Positions 34,090 to 43,090 of a stretch of DNA of 56,454 bases are shown in pieces. Under the pieces are notes generated by a model that ran no database searches, had not been told where the DNA came from, and was given only the letters and a program-made list of their open reading frames with translations. The stretch spans positions 1 through 56,454 of the forward strand of contig CAVHXA010000013.1 in assembly GCA_963639765.1 (NCBI GenBank), written 5' to 3'. A program made the translations under genes and the position numbers. The stretch's first letter is position 1. Every line of letters begins with the position of its first letter. This DNA comes from CAVHXA01 sp963639765. Its GTDB lineage: Bacteria > Bacillota > Clostridia > Oscillospirales > Oscillospiraceae.

Positions 34090-35853
34090 ATGAAAAAGAG
34101 ACTGCTTGCGCTGCTTCTGGTTCTGGCTCTGAGCCTGACTCTGCTGAGTGCCTGCGCCAAAAAAGAAGCAGCCGAGACCGGCACCGAGACGGCTGCCGCC
34201 GATGCCGGCACCGAAACAGCTGCTGCCGAGACCACCACCGAGGCCGCCGATGCCGCCGAAGCACCCGCAGCCGGTGAGGTTGCAGCGGTTGACTGGACCC
34301 AGTATGACGAATACATCCAGGAAATCAAATCCACCACCGACTTTGCCGCCCGCGCGGAGATGATGCACAATGCCGAAGACATGCTGATGGACACCTGGTG
34401 TATCGTCCCCATCTACTACTACAACGACATCTACATGCAGAAGGATTATGTGTCCGGCATCTATTCCAACGTCTACGGCACAAAATACTTCATGTACGCC
34501 AAGATGGCCAACGGCTCCGACACGCTGCGCATCAACCTGTCCTCTGAGCCCGCCTATCTCGACCCCGCTCTGAACAGCTCTGTCGACGGCGCCTGCCTGG
34601 CAGCCAACAGCTTTGGCGGCCTGATGTGCTACGACGAAAACGGCGAGGTTGCCTGCAACTTTGCAGACTCCTATGAGACCTCCGAAGACGGTCTGACCTG
34701 GACCTTCAAGCTCAAAGAGGGCCTGAAGTGGTCCGACGGCTCCGACCTGACCGCCGAGGATTTCATCTATTCGTGGAACCGCGTTGTTGACGAAAAGACC
34801 GCTGCCGACTATGCCTACATGTTCGACGGTCTGGCCGGCTGGGAAGCTCCCGATGCCACCACACTGGTAGTAACCCTCAACGCGCCCTGCTCCTATATGC
34901 TCGACCTCATGGCCTTCCCCACCTTCTTCCCCGTAAAGCAGGCCGCGGTTGAGTCCTATGCCGACTGGGAAACCACCCCCGGCGGCTGGTGCCAGGAGGC
35001 CGGCTTTGTCTCCTGCGGTGCCTATGTCTGCACCGAGTGGGTACACGACGAGTCCATGGTCTACGAAAAGAACCCCTACTACTGGGATGCCGAAAACGTT
35101 GAGGTTGAACGCATCGAGTTCATGCTTTCCGCTGACGACACTGCGATCTATGCCGCCTACACCGCCGGCGACCTCGACTTCATCGATACCGTTCCCACCG
35201 ACGAAATCGCCTCTCTGCTCGACAACCCCGAGTTCTACATTGTCGACGAGCTGGGCACCTACTACATCTGCTTCAACATCAAGTCCGACATGTTTGCCGG
35301 CATGACCGCGCAGCAGGCTGCCGACATGCGTCATGCTCTGAGCATCCTCATCGACCGTGACTACATCTGCCAGACCGTCGGCCAGACCGGTCAGGTTGCC
35401 GCAAACGCCTTCCTGCCCATCGGCATGGCCGACGGCAACGGCGGAATCTTCAAGACGGCTGCCACCGCAGAAGAAGGCTACTTCGATCCCTACGCCATCA
35501 ACAACGACTACGAGGGCACTCTGGCTGAGGCCAGAACGCTGCTCGAGGGCGCCGGCTTCAAGTTCGACGAAAACGGCATGCTTTCTGCCGAAACCCCCAT
35601 CACCTTTGAATACCTCACCAACAACACCTCCGGTCACGTGGCCATTGCCGAGGCTGTGCAGCAGGACCTGGCTGTAATCGGCGTGGACATGACCATCAAG
35701 CAGATCGACTGGGCCGTGTTCCTCGAGGAACGCAAGGCCGGCAACTACGACATCGCCCGCAACGGCTGGATTGCCGACTTCAACGACCCCATCAACATGC
35801 TTGAGATGTGGACAACCGACTCCGGCAACAACGACATCCAGTTCGGCCGCTGA
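34090..35853 (+). CDS. dppA: Peptide-binding lipoprotein (SBP_bac_5), circularly permuted
   Basis: A 587-residue lipoprotein, signal MKKRLLALLLVLALSLTLLS with acylated Cys22, then a Thr/Glu/Ala linker to about residue 68. Residues 69-139 (from WTQYDEYIQEIK to YGTKYFMYAKM) are what normally forms the extreme C-terminus of DppA/OppA proteins: the YDxLIxEa helix, the AEDMLMDTWCIVPIYYY strand and the VSGIYSNVYG tail. The usual N-terminus (DTLRINLSSEPAYLDPALNSS) begins only at residue 144. The protein then runs in family order to NGWIADFNDPINMLEMW and stops at GNNDIQFGR, exactly where the missing tail would follow. The frame is continuous with a strong AAGGAGG site and no sign of a frameshift. Last gene of the dpp operon. 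Confidence 0.88.
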   Translation: MKKRLLALLLVLALSLTLLSACAKKEAAETGTETAAADAGTETAAAETTTEAADAAEAPAAGEVAAVDWTQYDEYIQEIKSTTDFAARAEMMHNAEDMLMDTWCIVPIYYYNDIYMQKDYVSGIYSNVYGTKYFMYAKMANGSDTLRINLSSEPAYLDPALNSSVDGACLAANSFGGLMCYDENGEVACNFADSYETSEDGLTWTFKLKEGLKWSDGSDLTAEDFIYSWNRVVDEKTAADYAYMFDGLAGWEAPDATTLVVTLNAPCSYMLDLMAFPTFFPVKQAAVESYADWETTPGGWCQEAGFVSCGAYVCTEWVHDESMVYEKNPYYWDAENVEVERIEFMLSADDTAIYAAYTAGDLDFIDTVPTDEIASLLDNPEFYIVDELGTYYICFNIKSDMFAGMTAQQAADMRHALSILIDRDYICQTVGQTGQVAANAFLPIGMADGNGGIFKTAATAEEGYFDPYAINNDYEGTLAEARTLLEGAGFKFDENGMLSAETPITFEYLTNNTSGHVAIAEAVQQDLAVIGVDMTIKQIDWAVFLEERKAGNYDIARNGWIADFNDPINMLEMWTTDSGNNDIQFGR

Positions 35854-35892
35854 GCAGAGGTCCGCAGGATAAACCCGAAAGCATAAAAGATG

Positions 35893-35927
35893 CCCCCAAT
35901 ACCGGATCATGGTATTGGGGGTGTTTT
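35893..35927 (+). terminator. dpp operon terminator
   Basis: Perfect 11-base arms CCCCCAATACC (35893-35903) and GGTATTGGGGG (35911-35921), 7-base loop, then TGTTTT. Confidence 0.9.
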
Positions 35928-36023
35928 CTGTGCCGGCACCGCGAAATTCCCGGCCGGATTTCGAATATTGCGGCGGCAGGGGTTTTGCGGACGGGTCTGT
36001 ACAGAGGCTGCGACAGAACCGTG

Positions 36024-37940
36024 TTACAGGTCCATGGCCGCGTGATAGGCGGCAAAGGCACCGCCCGAGACCTTTTGCACGGTTTTGCAGTCTCCGGCAA
36101 GATAGATCTGTGCAATGGGCAGCTCCATAAGGTCCTGACAGGCAACGGCCCGCTGACCGAGCGCATAGACCACACTGGGTGCGGCGATAAAGTGCTCGGT
36201 ACCCTCTTTGTCGACAGCATACACGCCTTCGGCAGTGATTTTTGTGCAGCGCAGGCCGGCTGCGATCTGTATGTCGGTTTTTGCAAAGGCCTGCAGCATT
36301 CCCTCGCGGTGCATGTGGTTGGCCTCGGGGGCGATGGTGTCCTGCATTTCGATGATGGTCACGTGCTTGCCGAGCTCTGCCAGATACAGGCCGGTTTCGC
36401 AGCCTACCAGGCCGCCGCCGATGACCGCGACCGTGTCGGCAAGGCTTGCAAGATTTGTATACGCCACGGTGGCGTGCTGCACGTTTGGACCGTCGATGCC
36501 CGGCAGCGGGAAGACGGTGGGCGTGGAGCCCACGGCAAGGATCATGGCATCGGGCGCAAAGGCCATGACGGTTTCGGGCGTGGCTGTTTTGTTGTATTCC
36601 ACGTGAATGGGCAGCTTTTGCATCATGGTAAGCAGATAGTTTTTGTAGCGGCGCAGATCGATTTTCAGGTCGTCGTAGTCTGAGAAGCGGAGAATGCCGC
36701 CGAGATGATCGGTCTTTTCCCAGAGCGTAACGCTGTGGCCGCGCTGCGCGGCTGTAATGGCAGCCTTCATGCCCGCGGGGCCGCCGCCGACAACCAGAAC
36801 CTTTTTGACCCGTTCAATGGGCTTTTCCTGCGCATCGAGACGGAATTCGTGGCCCGTGCGGGGGTTTGCGGCACAGGAAAACTGCGTGTTGCGCTGCATC
36901 AGCGCGAGACAGTCGAGACAGCGCATGCAGGGGATGGTTTCGTCGCTGCGGCCCTGCCGCGCCTTGTTGGGCAGGTCCGGGTCCGCAATCAGGGAACGTA
37001 CCATGGCAACGGCATCCGCACGGCCCTGCGCCAGAATCTCCTCGGCCTCTTCGGCGGAGGTTATGGAGCCGATCGTGACCACGGGGATCTTCAGACCGGC
37101 CTTTTTCACGGCCTCGGCATACTGCACGTTTGGCATATGCGGCAGGAACATGGTCGGATGGGTGCGAACGGCATAGCGCGGATCGGTGTCGAGACCGGCA
37201 GAAACGTGCGCCAGGTCGATTTTGTCCTGCGCAAGCTGCAAAAAGGCGATAACGTCTTCGATGCCCAGTCCGCCCTCGATCAGCTCCGGCCCGATGCGGT
37301 ATTCGATCGGGAATTTCGGACCGACAGCGGCACGAACCCGCTCAATGACCATCAGCGGAAAGCGTGCCCGGTTTTCGAGACTGCCGCCGTATTCGTCGGT
37401 GCGGGTATTGAACAGCGGGGAGAGAAACTGGTCGAGCAGCCAGCCGTGCGCGCCGTGCAGCAGGCACATGTCAAAGCCGGCCTGACGGACAAGGGCCGCA
37501 GCCTCGGCAAAACGGTCGGCGGTTTCGCGCATCATGTCCTCGGTCATTTCCTGTACGGTAACGCCGTTGGGCTTTGTATAGCCAACGGGACCCCAGGGGT
37601 CGGTGTTGTTGATGCGCCCGCCGTGGTTGAGCTCAATCGAGGCAACTGCACCGTGGGAACGGATGGCCCCTGCAAGCTCCGAAAGGCGGGGAAGGTTGGA
37701 GGAAACAAGAACCAGATGCCGCGGGATGGTCACACCATGCTTTTCGTCGACCGGCGTGTCGCCGACCGTGACCTGAGCGGCACCGCCTCTGGCCTTGGCT
37801 TCGTAGTAGGCAATCAGGGCGTCGTCCGGGCTGCCGTCGGCGCGAATCTGGCACATCATATTGGGACCCGAAAGCAGGCGGTTGCGGAAGGTCAGCGTGC
37901 CAACCTGCAGGGGCTTGAAAAGGTGAGGATATGATTGCAT
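36024..37940 (-). CDS. NADH:flavin oxidoreductase, Old Yellow Enzyme/BaiCD/FadH type
   Basis: A 638-residue, three-part enoate reductase. Residues 1-335 form the FMN TIM barrel (LFKPLQVGTLTFRNRLL; HGAHGWLLDQFLSP; TDEYGGSLENRARF). Cysteines 338, 341, 344 and 356 (CMRCLDC...C) ligate a 4Fe-4S cluster. The C-terminal half binds FAD and NAD(P)H (VLVVGGGPAGMKAA at 382-395 and VAVIGGGLVGCETGLYLAELG). Relatives reduce 2,4-dienoyl-CoA, cinnamates or 3-oxo-4-ene bile acids and steroids. The substrate here is unknown; no bai-type CoA ligase or steroid dehydrogenase adjoins. Promoter at 37966-37994. Confidence 0.9.
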   Translation of the reverse strand: MQSYPHLFKPLQVGTLTFRNRLLSGPNMMCQIRADGSPDDALIAYYEAKARGGAAQVTVGDTPVDEKHGVTIPRHLVLVSSNLPRLSELAGAIRSHGAVASIELNHGGRINNTDPWGPVGYTKPNGVTVQEMTEDMMRETADRFAEAAALVRQAGFDMCLLHGAHGWLLDQFLSPLFNTRTDEYGGSLENRARFPLMVIERVRAAVGPKFPIEYRIGPELIEGGLGIEDVIAFLQLAQDKIDLAHVSAGLDTDPRYAVRTHPTMFLPHMPNVQYAEAVKKAGLKIPVVTIGSITSAEEAEEILAQGRADAVAMVRSLIADPDLPNKARQGRSDETIPCMRCLDCLALMQRNTQFSCAANPRTGHEFRLDAQEKPIERVKKVLVVGGGPAGMKAAITAAQRGHSVTLWEKTDHLGGILRFSDYDDLKIDLRRYKNYLLTMMQKLPIHVEYNKTATPETVMAFAPDAMILAVGSTPTVFPLPGIDGPNVQHATVAYTNLASLADTVAVIGGGLVGCETGLYLAELGKHVTIIEMQDTIAPEANHMHREGMLQAFAKTDIQIAAGLRCTKITAEGVYAVDKEGTEHFIAAPSVVYALGQRAVACQDLMELPIAQIYLAGDCKTVQKVSGGAFAAYHAAMDL

Positions 37941-37965
37941 TTTTCATGCCTCCTTTGTTTTTCTT

Positions 37966-37994
37966 ATCCTAGCACAGGAAAAACACCGTGTAAA
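37966..37994 (-). promoter_or_regulatory. Promoter of the OYE-type reductase gene
   Basis: Minus strand TTTACA (37989-37994), 17 bases, TAGGAT (37966-37971); AAAGGAGG lies just before the ATG. Confidence 0.7.
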
Positions 37995-38029
37995 ATATAT
38001 GATTGCACAATGGACCATGAACGAAAAGA

Positions 38030-38051
38030 CATGGTAAAACGGCTTACCATG
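38030..38051. promoter_or_regulatory. Palindrome between OYE-type gene and rpiB
   Basis: CATGGTAA (38030-38037), 6 bases, TTACCATG (38044-38051). It lies about 36 bases upstream of the reductase -35 box in the 308-base divergent gap, the position of an activator site. No regulator gene is next to it. Confidence 0.5.
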
Positions 38052-38119
38052 CAAATTTCGCGCAGGAAGCCGTCCTCTGCCGCGAGTGTGCCGCGGGGAC
38101 GCAGCGCTGCCTTTGCACC

Positions 38120-38148
38120 TTGCGGCAGAAAAACCGACATGGTATACT
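38120..38148 (+). promoter_or_regulatory. rpiB promoter
   Basis: TTGCGG (38120-38125), 17 bases, TATACT (38143-38148). Confidence 0.65.
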
Positions 38149-38248
38149 GACTGCGGCGCTGTGTGCGGACCGGGCCGGTCCGGGGCACGGCAGCAGAGAT
38201 TCCGGCCCGCCGCAGAAAGGCGGCAGCCGACCGATTGGAGGAAGCAAC

Positions 38249-38698
38249 ATGATAGCATTGGCGTGTGATCACGGCGGACTGAAGCTCAAGCTGGCCGTTC
38301 GTGCACATCTTGAGGCCGCCGGCCTTGAAATAAGGGACTTTGGCACCGACACCTCCGAAAGCTGCGACTATCCTGATTTTGGCGCTCCGGCCGCGCAGGC
38401 CGTTGCCGACGGGGTGTGCGAAAAAGGCATTCTGATCTGTACCACAGGCATCGGCATGTGCATTGTGGCCAACAAAATCCCCGGTGTCCGCTGCGCTCTG
38501 GCAGGGGATCTGATGTCTGCGCGGCTGACGCGTCAGCACAACGACACAAACGTTCTGGCTCTTGGAGCCGGAGTGGTCGGCGAAAAGCTGGCTCTCGAAA
38601 TTGTGGACGTGTGGCTGAACACGGCCTTTGAGGGCGGCCGCCATCAGCGCCGCGTCGACAAGATTGCGGCTCTGGAGCAGAAAATTCCCGGCCGATAA
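38249..38698 (+). CDS. rpiB: Ribose-5-phosphate isomerase B (RpiB/LacAB family)
   Basis: A 149-residue isomerase interconverting ribose-5-phosphate and ribulose-5-phosphate. ALACDHGGLKLKLAV supplies the catalytic aspartate and histidine, and CTTGIGMCIVANKIPGVRCAL carries the catalytic cysteine/threonine loop. RLTRQHNDTNVLALGAGV is the substrate-contact segment. Allose- or galactose-6-phosphate isomerases share this fold and cannot be excluded fully. GGAGGAAG precedes the ATG. Confidence 0.9.
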   Translation: MIALACDHGGLKLKLAVRAHLEAAGLEIRDFGTDTSESCDYPDFGAPAAQAVADGVCEKGILICTTGIGMCIVANKIPGVRCALAGDLMSARLTRQHNDTNVLALGAGVVGEKLALEIVDVWLNTAFEGGRHQRRVDKIAALEQKIPGR

Positions 38699-38775
38699 GG
38701 GCGAACCCGCGCAATCCGTCTGCGGTCCTCGCCGGATGCCCCCGACGCATTATGCGGTGCTGCCCGGATTCGGGT

Positions 38776-39843
38776 CTATTGATCAAAGTGCAGAGGACGC
38801 AGGACGGAGCAGGCCTCAAATCTGGTGTCGTGCGAAGCCGTGCAGAATACGGGGGTCTGCGAAAGACCCTCTTCTGCTCCGGACGAAATCCAGCTGAGGA
38901 TGTCGGAAACGTCCGAGGCCTGCGCATCCAGAAAATAGAACCGGCCCTGCTCGGAAACAGACAGAACGGGAAGCTCCATATTCGGGTCGCAGAACGAAAT
39001 CTCCACATCAAGCAGCTGCGCGGTCTTTACCAGCAGCTCCGCCGCCTGCGTGAGTACCTCGCTGCGGTTTCCGCCGTATACGATATTGGCGCTGTCGGGA
39101 AAGGTAAAATACGAAAAGGCGACCTCCGCGACACCAAGCGCGCGCAGCTCCGTGCACAGGTCGATCAGATGCGACTGCACAGCCTCGCCGGCCGGGTCGA
39201 GCCAATAATATGAGTCCCAGTCCAGCCACAGGGCACCGCCCGAAATCGGCAGGCCCTCACTCTGGTGCGCCAGAGCGAACAGACTGTCGCAATAGGCCGG
39301 CAGCAGGGCCGTTATGTGATAGCCTCCGGCAGCAAGATCGGCAAGCAGGCGGTCAACGGCCTCTACGTCTACCGAGCCCGAGGCCTCGGCATACTCGCTG
39401 GAATAATAGGTGGTTCCATAGCGGCTTTTAAGCTCGATAAAAACGGTGTTGCAGTCTTCGTCGGCCTGCACGGCGCGCAGAATGCCGCCCGGGTCGGCCA
39501 GATCCTCGGCGGTTATATAATAACCGCTCATGGCCTGCACCTGCGCGGTGCTGTCGTCTGCAGACCCGGCGTCGGTCTGCTGCGGCCGCGCAACGTGGTC
39601 CATGATCTCCAGCGTTCCGTCCGGAATCTCTGCTATGCGGTATTGTGTGTCCGCGGACGCGTCGACGGCAGAGACCCTGTCCTCCGGGAGCACCAGCACG
39701 GCTCCGTCGGTGCCATAGACCATATAGCGCTCGAGATACAGAAAGAGCACCGCAACGAGAAGAGCGACCGCAGCCAGAGCGGCGGCAAGAATGATGCCCA
39801 GCTTTTTAAGGCGCCGGCGGCCGCGGTAGGTAAAGAGCCTCAA
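38776..39843 (-). CDS. Membrane-anchored DUF4015 putative glycoside hydrolase-like protein
   Basis: A 355-residue protein: a basic cytoplasmic start (RLFTYRGRRRLKKLG), one membrane helix (about residues 15-36) and an external TIM-barrel-like domain. GYYITAEDLADPG, FIELKSRYGTTYYSSEYA, LWLDWDSYYWLDP and VAFSYFTFPDSANIVYGG resemble the DUF4015/GHL group. The start is read as TTG at 39843, because GGAGG at 39851-39855 is 7 bases upstream and TTGA overlaps the prmA stop exactly like the common ATGA arrangement. Catalytic activity is not shown. Confidence 0.72.
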   Translation of the reverse strand: MRLFTYRGRRRLKKLGIILAAALAAVALLVAVLFLYLERYMVYGTDGAVLVLPEDRVSAVDASADTQYRIAEIPDGTLEIMDHVARPQQTDAGSADDSTAQVQAMSGYYITAEDLADPGGILRAVQADEDCNTVFIELKSRYGTTYYSSEYAEASGSVDVEAVDRLLADLAAGGYHITALLPAYCDSLFALAHQSEGLPISGGALWLDWDSYYWLDPAGEAVQSHLIDLCTELRALGVAEVAFSYFTFPDSANIVYGGNRSEVLTQAAELLVKTAQLLDVEISFCDPNMELPVLSVSEQGRFYFLDAQASDVSDILSWISSGAEEGLSQTPVFCTASHDTRFEACSVLRPLHFDQ

Positions 39844-40802
39844 TCCTTTGCCTCCATCACACCCAGACAGGCGGCCCAGCCGTCGGCTTCTTCGGTGCGG
39901 ATGCGGCCGATGCCGGCCTGCCGCAGGGCCTGTATGATCTCGGGTACGCGTTCGTGCAGAATGCCGGAGCACAGAAAAGCTCCGCCCGGCCTGAGATAGC
40001 GAACCAGCCTCGGAGCCAGCGGCAGGATGACGTCTGCAACGATATTGGCCAGAACCACATCATACGGCTGCTCGGGGCTGAGCTCGAGAACGTTTGCGGT
40101 TGCGGCCGCAAAGCGCGGAGCGGCAAAGCCGTTGTACCCGGCGTTTTCACGGGCAATATCCGCACCCTTCGGATCGATATCCACGCCCAGCGCGCTGCCG
40201 GCACCCAGCTGCAGAGCCGCAATGGACAAAATCCCGCTGCCGGTTCCAAGGTCCAGAACACGTTCGCCGCCGCGGATGATCTGCTCGAGTGCCTGCAGGC
40301 ACAGCCGCGTGGAGGCGTGGTCGCCGGTGCCGAACATCATGCCCGGGTCCAGACGGATGCACAGACGGTTTTCGGGGTTCGGCGGATTGAGCCACTGCGG
40401 AACAACAAGCAGGCGGCTGCCGATGGCGATGGGCTGATAGTATTGCTTCCAGCCGGTTTCCCAGTCGGCCTCCTCGAGGGTGCTTACGTCGATGTCGAGC
40501 GAGCCCAGCGGCGCATCGGGAAATGCGGCACGAAGCTCTGCCAGCGCGCTGCGCAGACGGTTGATGGCTTCGGGTGCGGAGGGATCGTTTGCAAGATACA
40601 GACGGACCTGTGATTTCCCGGACATGCTCTGCATGAGTCCGTCGTCTACATAGTTCCAGAAGGGGCGGGTTTCCTCGAGAAAATCATGGAATTCTCTCTC
40701 GTCGTCTACCTGAAAGCTGTCGTAGCCCAGGGCGGTGAGATGATCCTCAAGAAGGGAGAGTCCGTCGGAGCGTGTTTTTATGGTCAGTTCCAGCCACTGC
40801 AT
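39840..40802 (-). CDS. prmA: Ribosomal protein L11 methyltransferase
   Basis: A 320-residue SAM-dependent methyltransferase for L11. The N-terminal L11-recognition domain (MQWLELTIKT...) is followed by RLDPGMMFGTGDHASTRLCL, the SAM motif VLDLGTGSGILSIAALQLGA and the catalytic NIVADVILPL (motif NxxA/P type). Length matches the family (about 300). It starts an operon with the DUF4015 gene. Confidence 0.94.
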   Translation of the reverse strand: MQWLELTIKTRSDGLSLLEDHLTALGYDSFQVDDEREFHDFLEETRPFWNYVDDGLMQSMSGKSQVRLYLANDPSAPEAINRLRSALAELRAAFPDAPLGSLDIDVSTLEEADWETGWKQYYQPIAIGSRLLVVPQWLNPPNPENRLCIRLDPGMMFGTGDHASTRLCLQALEQIIRGGERVLDLGTGSGILSIAALQLGAGSALGVDIDPKGADIARENAGYNGFAAPRFAAATANVLELSPEQPYDVVLANIVADVILPLAPRLVRYLRPGGAFLCSGILHERVPEIIQALRQAGIGRIRTEEADGWAACLGVMEAKD

Positions 40803-40977
40803 GGCAAGCCTCCGGAAAATGAATTTTCGGGCGCGTGCTGCGCGCCGCGCGGAGCAGACCGGTGCCCCGCACCAGCCCGCATACCGACCAGTTTACAATA
40901 TTCCAAGGTGTGTGGCAAGAGGCAGCAGCCGAAAAAACAGCCTGCCTGTGCGCTGCCCGCGGAGTGTAAAATTCCGC

Positions 40978-41006
40978 TTGATTTGTGAAGGGAGCTGTGC
41001 TAAACT
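40978..41006 (+). promoter_or_regulatory. hpf promoter
   Basis: TTGATT (40978-40983), 17 bases, TAAACT (41001-41006), leader about 70 bases. Confidence 0.7.
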
Positions 41007-41083
41007 GTGTATAGGGCAAGCGGTCTTGCCGTCTGCCTGCGGCACACAGCCGTTCGAATCCGACAAAAAGGAGTGTTGTTCCC

Positions 41084-41641
41084 ATGAAGATCACCTTTAC
41101 AGGCAAAAAGATGGATGTCACCGACGCAATGCGCGGCTATGCCGAAAAAAAGCTTGGCAAGCTCGACAAGTTTTTCCGCGATGAGGCCGATGCGTGGGTA
41201 ACCTTCAGCATGGAGCGCGGCCGCAGCTGTGTAGAAGTAACTGTCAAAAGCAACGACACCTATTTTCGCATCAGCGAAAACACCAGCGATATGTATGCTT
41301 CCATCGACGCGGCCGAGGCCGGCATCGAGCGGCAGATCCGCCGCAACAAAACCCGGCTCGAAAAGCGTCTGCGCAGCGGTTCGCTCGATGACATATCCGT
41401 GCCGGAGGGATACACCCAGGCACAGGCACAGGCGCAGGACGAATTCCCCATCGTGCGCACCAAAAAATTCACCCTCAAGCCCATGACGGTTGAAGACGCC
41501 TGCATGCAGATGGAGCTGCTGGGCCACCAGTTCTTTGTATTCCGCAATGCCGACGACCGCGAGGGCTTTGCCGTGGTATACAAGCGCAAAAACGGCGGCT
41601 ACGGTCTGATCGAAGACAGCGACAGGGATACGCGCGAATAA
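41084..41641 (+). CDS. hpf: Long-form ribosome hibernation promoting factor
   Basis: A 185-residue protein. Residues 1-100 are the S30AE/YfiA domain (MKITFTGKKMDVTDAMRGYAEKKL; SENTSDMYASIDAAEAGIERQIRRNK) that sits in the decoding centre. Residues about 128-185 are the long-form dimerisation domain (VRTKKFTLKPMTVEDACMQM; FFVFRNADDREGFAVVYKRK), which drives 100S ribosome dimers in stationary phase. It is monocistronic with its own promoter and terminator. AAAGGAG precedes the ATG. Confidence 0.95.
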   Translation: MKITFTGKKMDVTDAMRGYAEKKLGKLDKFFRDEADAWVTFSMERGRSCVEVTVKSNDTYFRISENTSDMYASIDAAEAGIERQIRRNKTRLEKRLRSGSLDDISVPEGYTQAQAQAQDEFPIVRTKKFTLKPMTVEDACMQMELLGHQFFVFRNADDREGFAVVYKRKNGGYGLIEDSDRDTRE

Positions 41642-41663
41642 TCCGTTCAAGCCCTGTTTTTCC

Positions 41664-41691
41664 GGGCGGGCGCCTTGCGCTCGCCCTTTTT
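41664..41691 (+). terminator. hpf terminator
   Basis: 10-base stem GGGCGGGCGC/GCGCTCGCCC (41664-41673, 41677-41686) with one G-U and a 3-base loop, then T5. A second GC hairpin, CCCCTCC/GGAGGGG (41695-41713), follows and resembles the one at 53529-53549. Confidence 0.9.
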
Positions 41692-41806
41692 GCACCCCTC
41701 CGGACGGGAGGGGTGGGGATTTACCTGCCGCAATTGTGCGGCTTTTCTTTTTGCGGGGGATATGCTATACTGGGCGGTACCGATGCAGAAAAACGAGGAG
41801 AAGGGT

Positions 41807-43090
41807 ATGCAGACACACAAGCGCAGCCGGATCATGCCGGACGTGACGTTGACCTATGTAAAAACGGAAAAATTCAAAACAGACTATATCAGTCTTGCGC
41901 TGCTGCGGCCGCTGTGCACGCAGGAGGCCGCGAAAAACAGCCTGCTGCCCGAGGTGTTGCTGCAGGGCTGCCGCAGCCTGCCGGACATGCGTACCATCAG
42001 CGACCATCTCGACAATTTATATGGCGCGGGGATCGAAAGCATCAACCTGCGGCGCGGCGAGGTACACATTCTGGGGCTTGCGGGCGACTGCATCTCCGGG
42101 CGATATGCCGCGGGCGAGGATGTTCTGCCCCGGCTGATTTCCACAATGGGCGAGCTGCTGCTCTGTCCCGTCCTGCAGGATGGGGCGTTTTGCACGCAGT
42201 ATGTTGAAATCGAAAAGACAAACCTCATCCGTGCCATTCAGGCACAGATCAACGACAAGCGCAGCTATGCCATGCGTCGGCTGCTTGAACTGATGTTTGC
42301 CGGCGAGGCCTATGGCGTGGACCGCCGCGGCACGGAGCAGGAGGTTGCGGCCATTACGCCGCAGAGTCTGTATGCGCACTATCGGCAGGTGCTGAGCACC
42401 TCGCGGATGGAGATATTCTATATGGGCGCAGCCGAAGAGGATCAGATTCTTTCGTCGCTGCGGCAGGCTCTGCAGGATTTGCCCCGCAGTCAGACGACCG
42501 CGGTGGGTACGCAGGTGATCCGCCGGGCGGCACAGGTGCGGGAGATTTCGGAAACGATGGACGTAACGCAGGGCAAGCTTGTGATGGGCCTGCGCACCGG
42601 CTGCACCGCCTCGGATCCCGACTACCCCGCTCTGCTTCTGCTCAACGGCGTACTGGGGGGCACGGTGTCGTCCAAGCTGTTTGAAAATGTCCGCGAAAAA
42701 CGATCGCTGTGCTATTACGCAAGCTCCAGTCTGGACAAGACCAAGGGCATCATGGCTATCACAAGCGGGATCTCCTTTGAAAACTACGAAACGGCAAAGG
42801 CGGCCATCCTTGAACAGATCGAGGACTGCCGACGCGGAAGCATTACGGAAAGCGAGCTCGAGGGCGCCCGAAGCTATCTGATCTCCACGCTGCAGATGGC
42901 CGACGATTCCATGAGCCGGCAGATGGAGCTTTCGCTTGGTCTGGCGCTGGATGCCTCGGTTCCGGATTTTCAGCAGCAGATCGACGCGCTGCGGGCAGCG
43001 GACCTCGGGGACGTGCAGCGTGCGGCCCGGAATCTCAGCCTCGACACCATTTATTTCATGAAGGGAGAAACCACAGATGCAGCTTTGTGA
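41807..43090 (+). CDS. M16-family peptidase-like protein, non-catalytic partner (YmfF-like)
   Basis: A 427-residue M16 peptidase-fold protein without the inverted zinc motif HxxEH. The N-terminal counterpart segment reads LLPEVLLQGCRSLPDM, like YmfF of Bacillus, the inactive half of the YmfF/YmfH pair. The second half retains the substrate-side motif GTVSSKLFENVREKRSLCYYASS. It probably forms a heterodimer with the next gene product, which it overlaps by 14 bases. GAGGAGAAGG precedes 41807; an upstream ATG at 41783 is possible. TATACT at 41766-41771 marks the likely promoter. Confidence 0.85.
   Translation: MQTHKRSRIMPDVTLTYVKTEKFKTDYISLALLRPLCTQEAAKNSLLPEVLLQGCRSLPDMRTISDHLDNLYGAGIESINLRRGEVHILGLAGDCISGRYAAGEDVLPRLISTMGELLLCPVLQDGAFCTQYVEIEKTNLIRAIQAQINDKRSYAMRRLLELMFAGEAYGVDRRGTEQEVAAITPQSLYAHYRQVLSTSRMEIFYMGAAEEDQILSSLRQALQDLPRSQTTAVGTQVIRRAAQVREISETMDVTQGKLVMGLRTGCTASDPDYPALLLLNGVLGGTVSSKLFENVREKRSLCYYASSSLDKTKGIMAITSGISFENYETAKAAILEQIEDCRRGSITESELEGARSYLISTLQMADDSMSRQMELSLGLALDASVPDFQQQIDALRAADLGDVQRAARNLSLDTIYFMKGETTDAAL

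Noticed and set aside
33016..35910. 964-codon minus-strand open frame opposite dppF and dppA
   Set aside because: Shadow of the high-GC plus-strand genes; no motif or ribosome site supports it.
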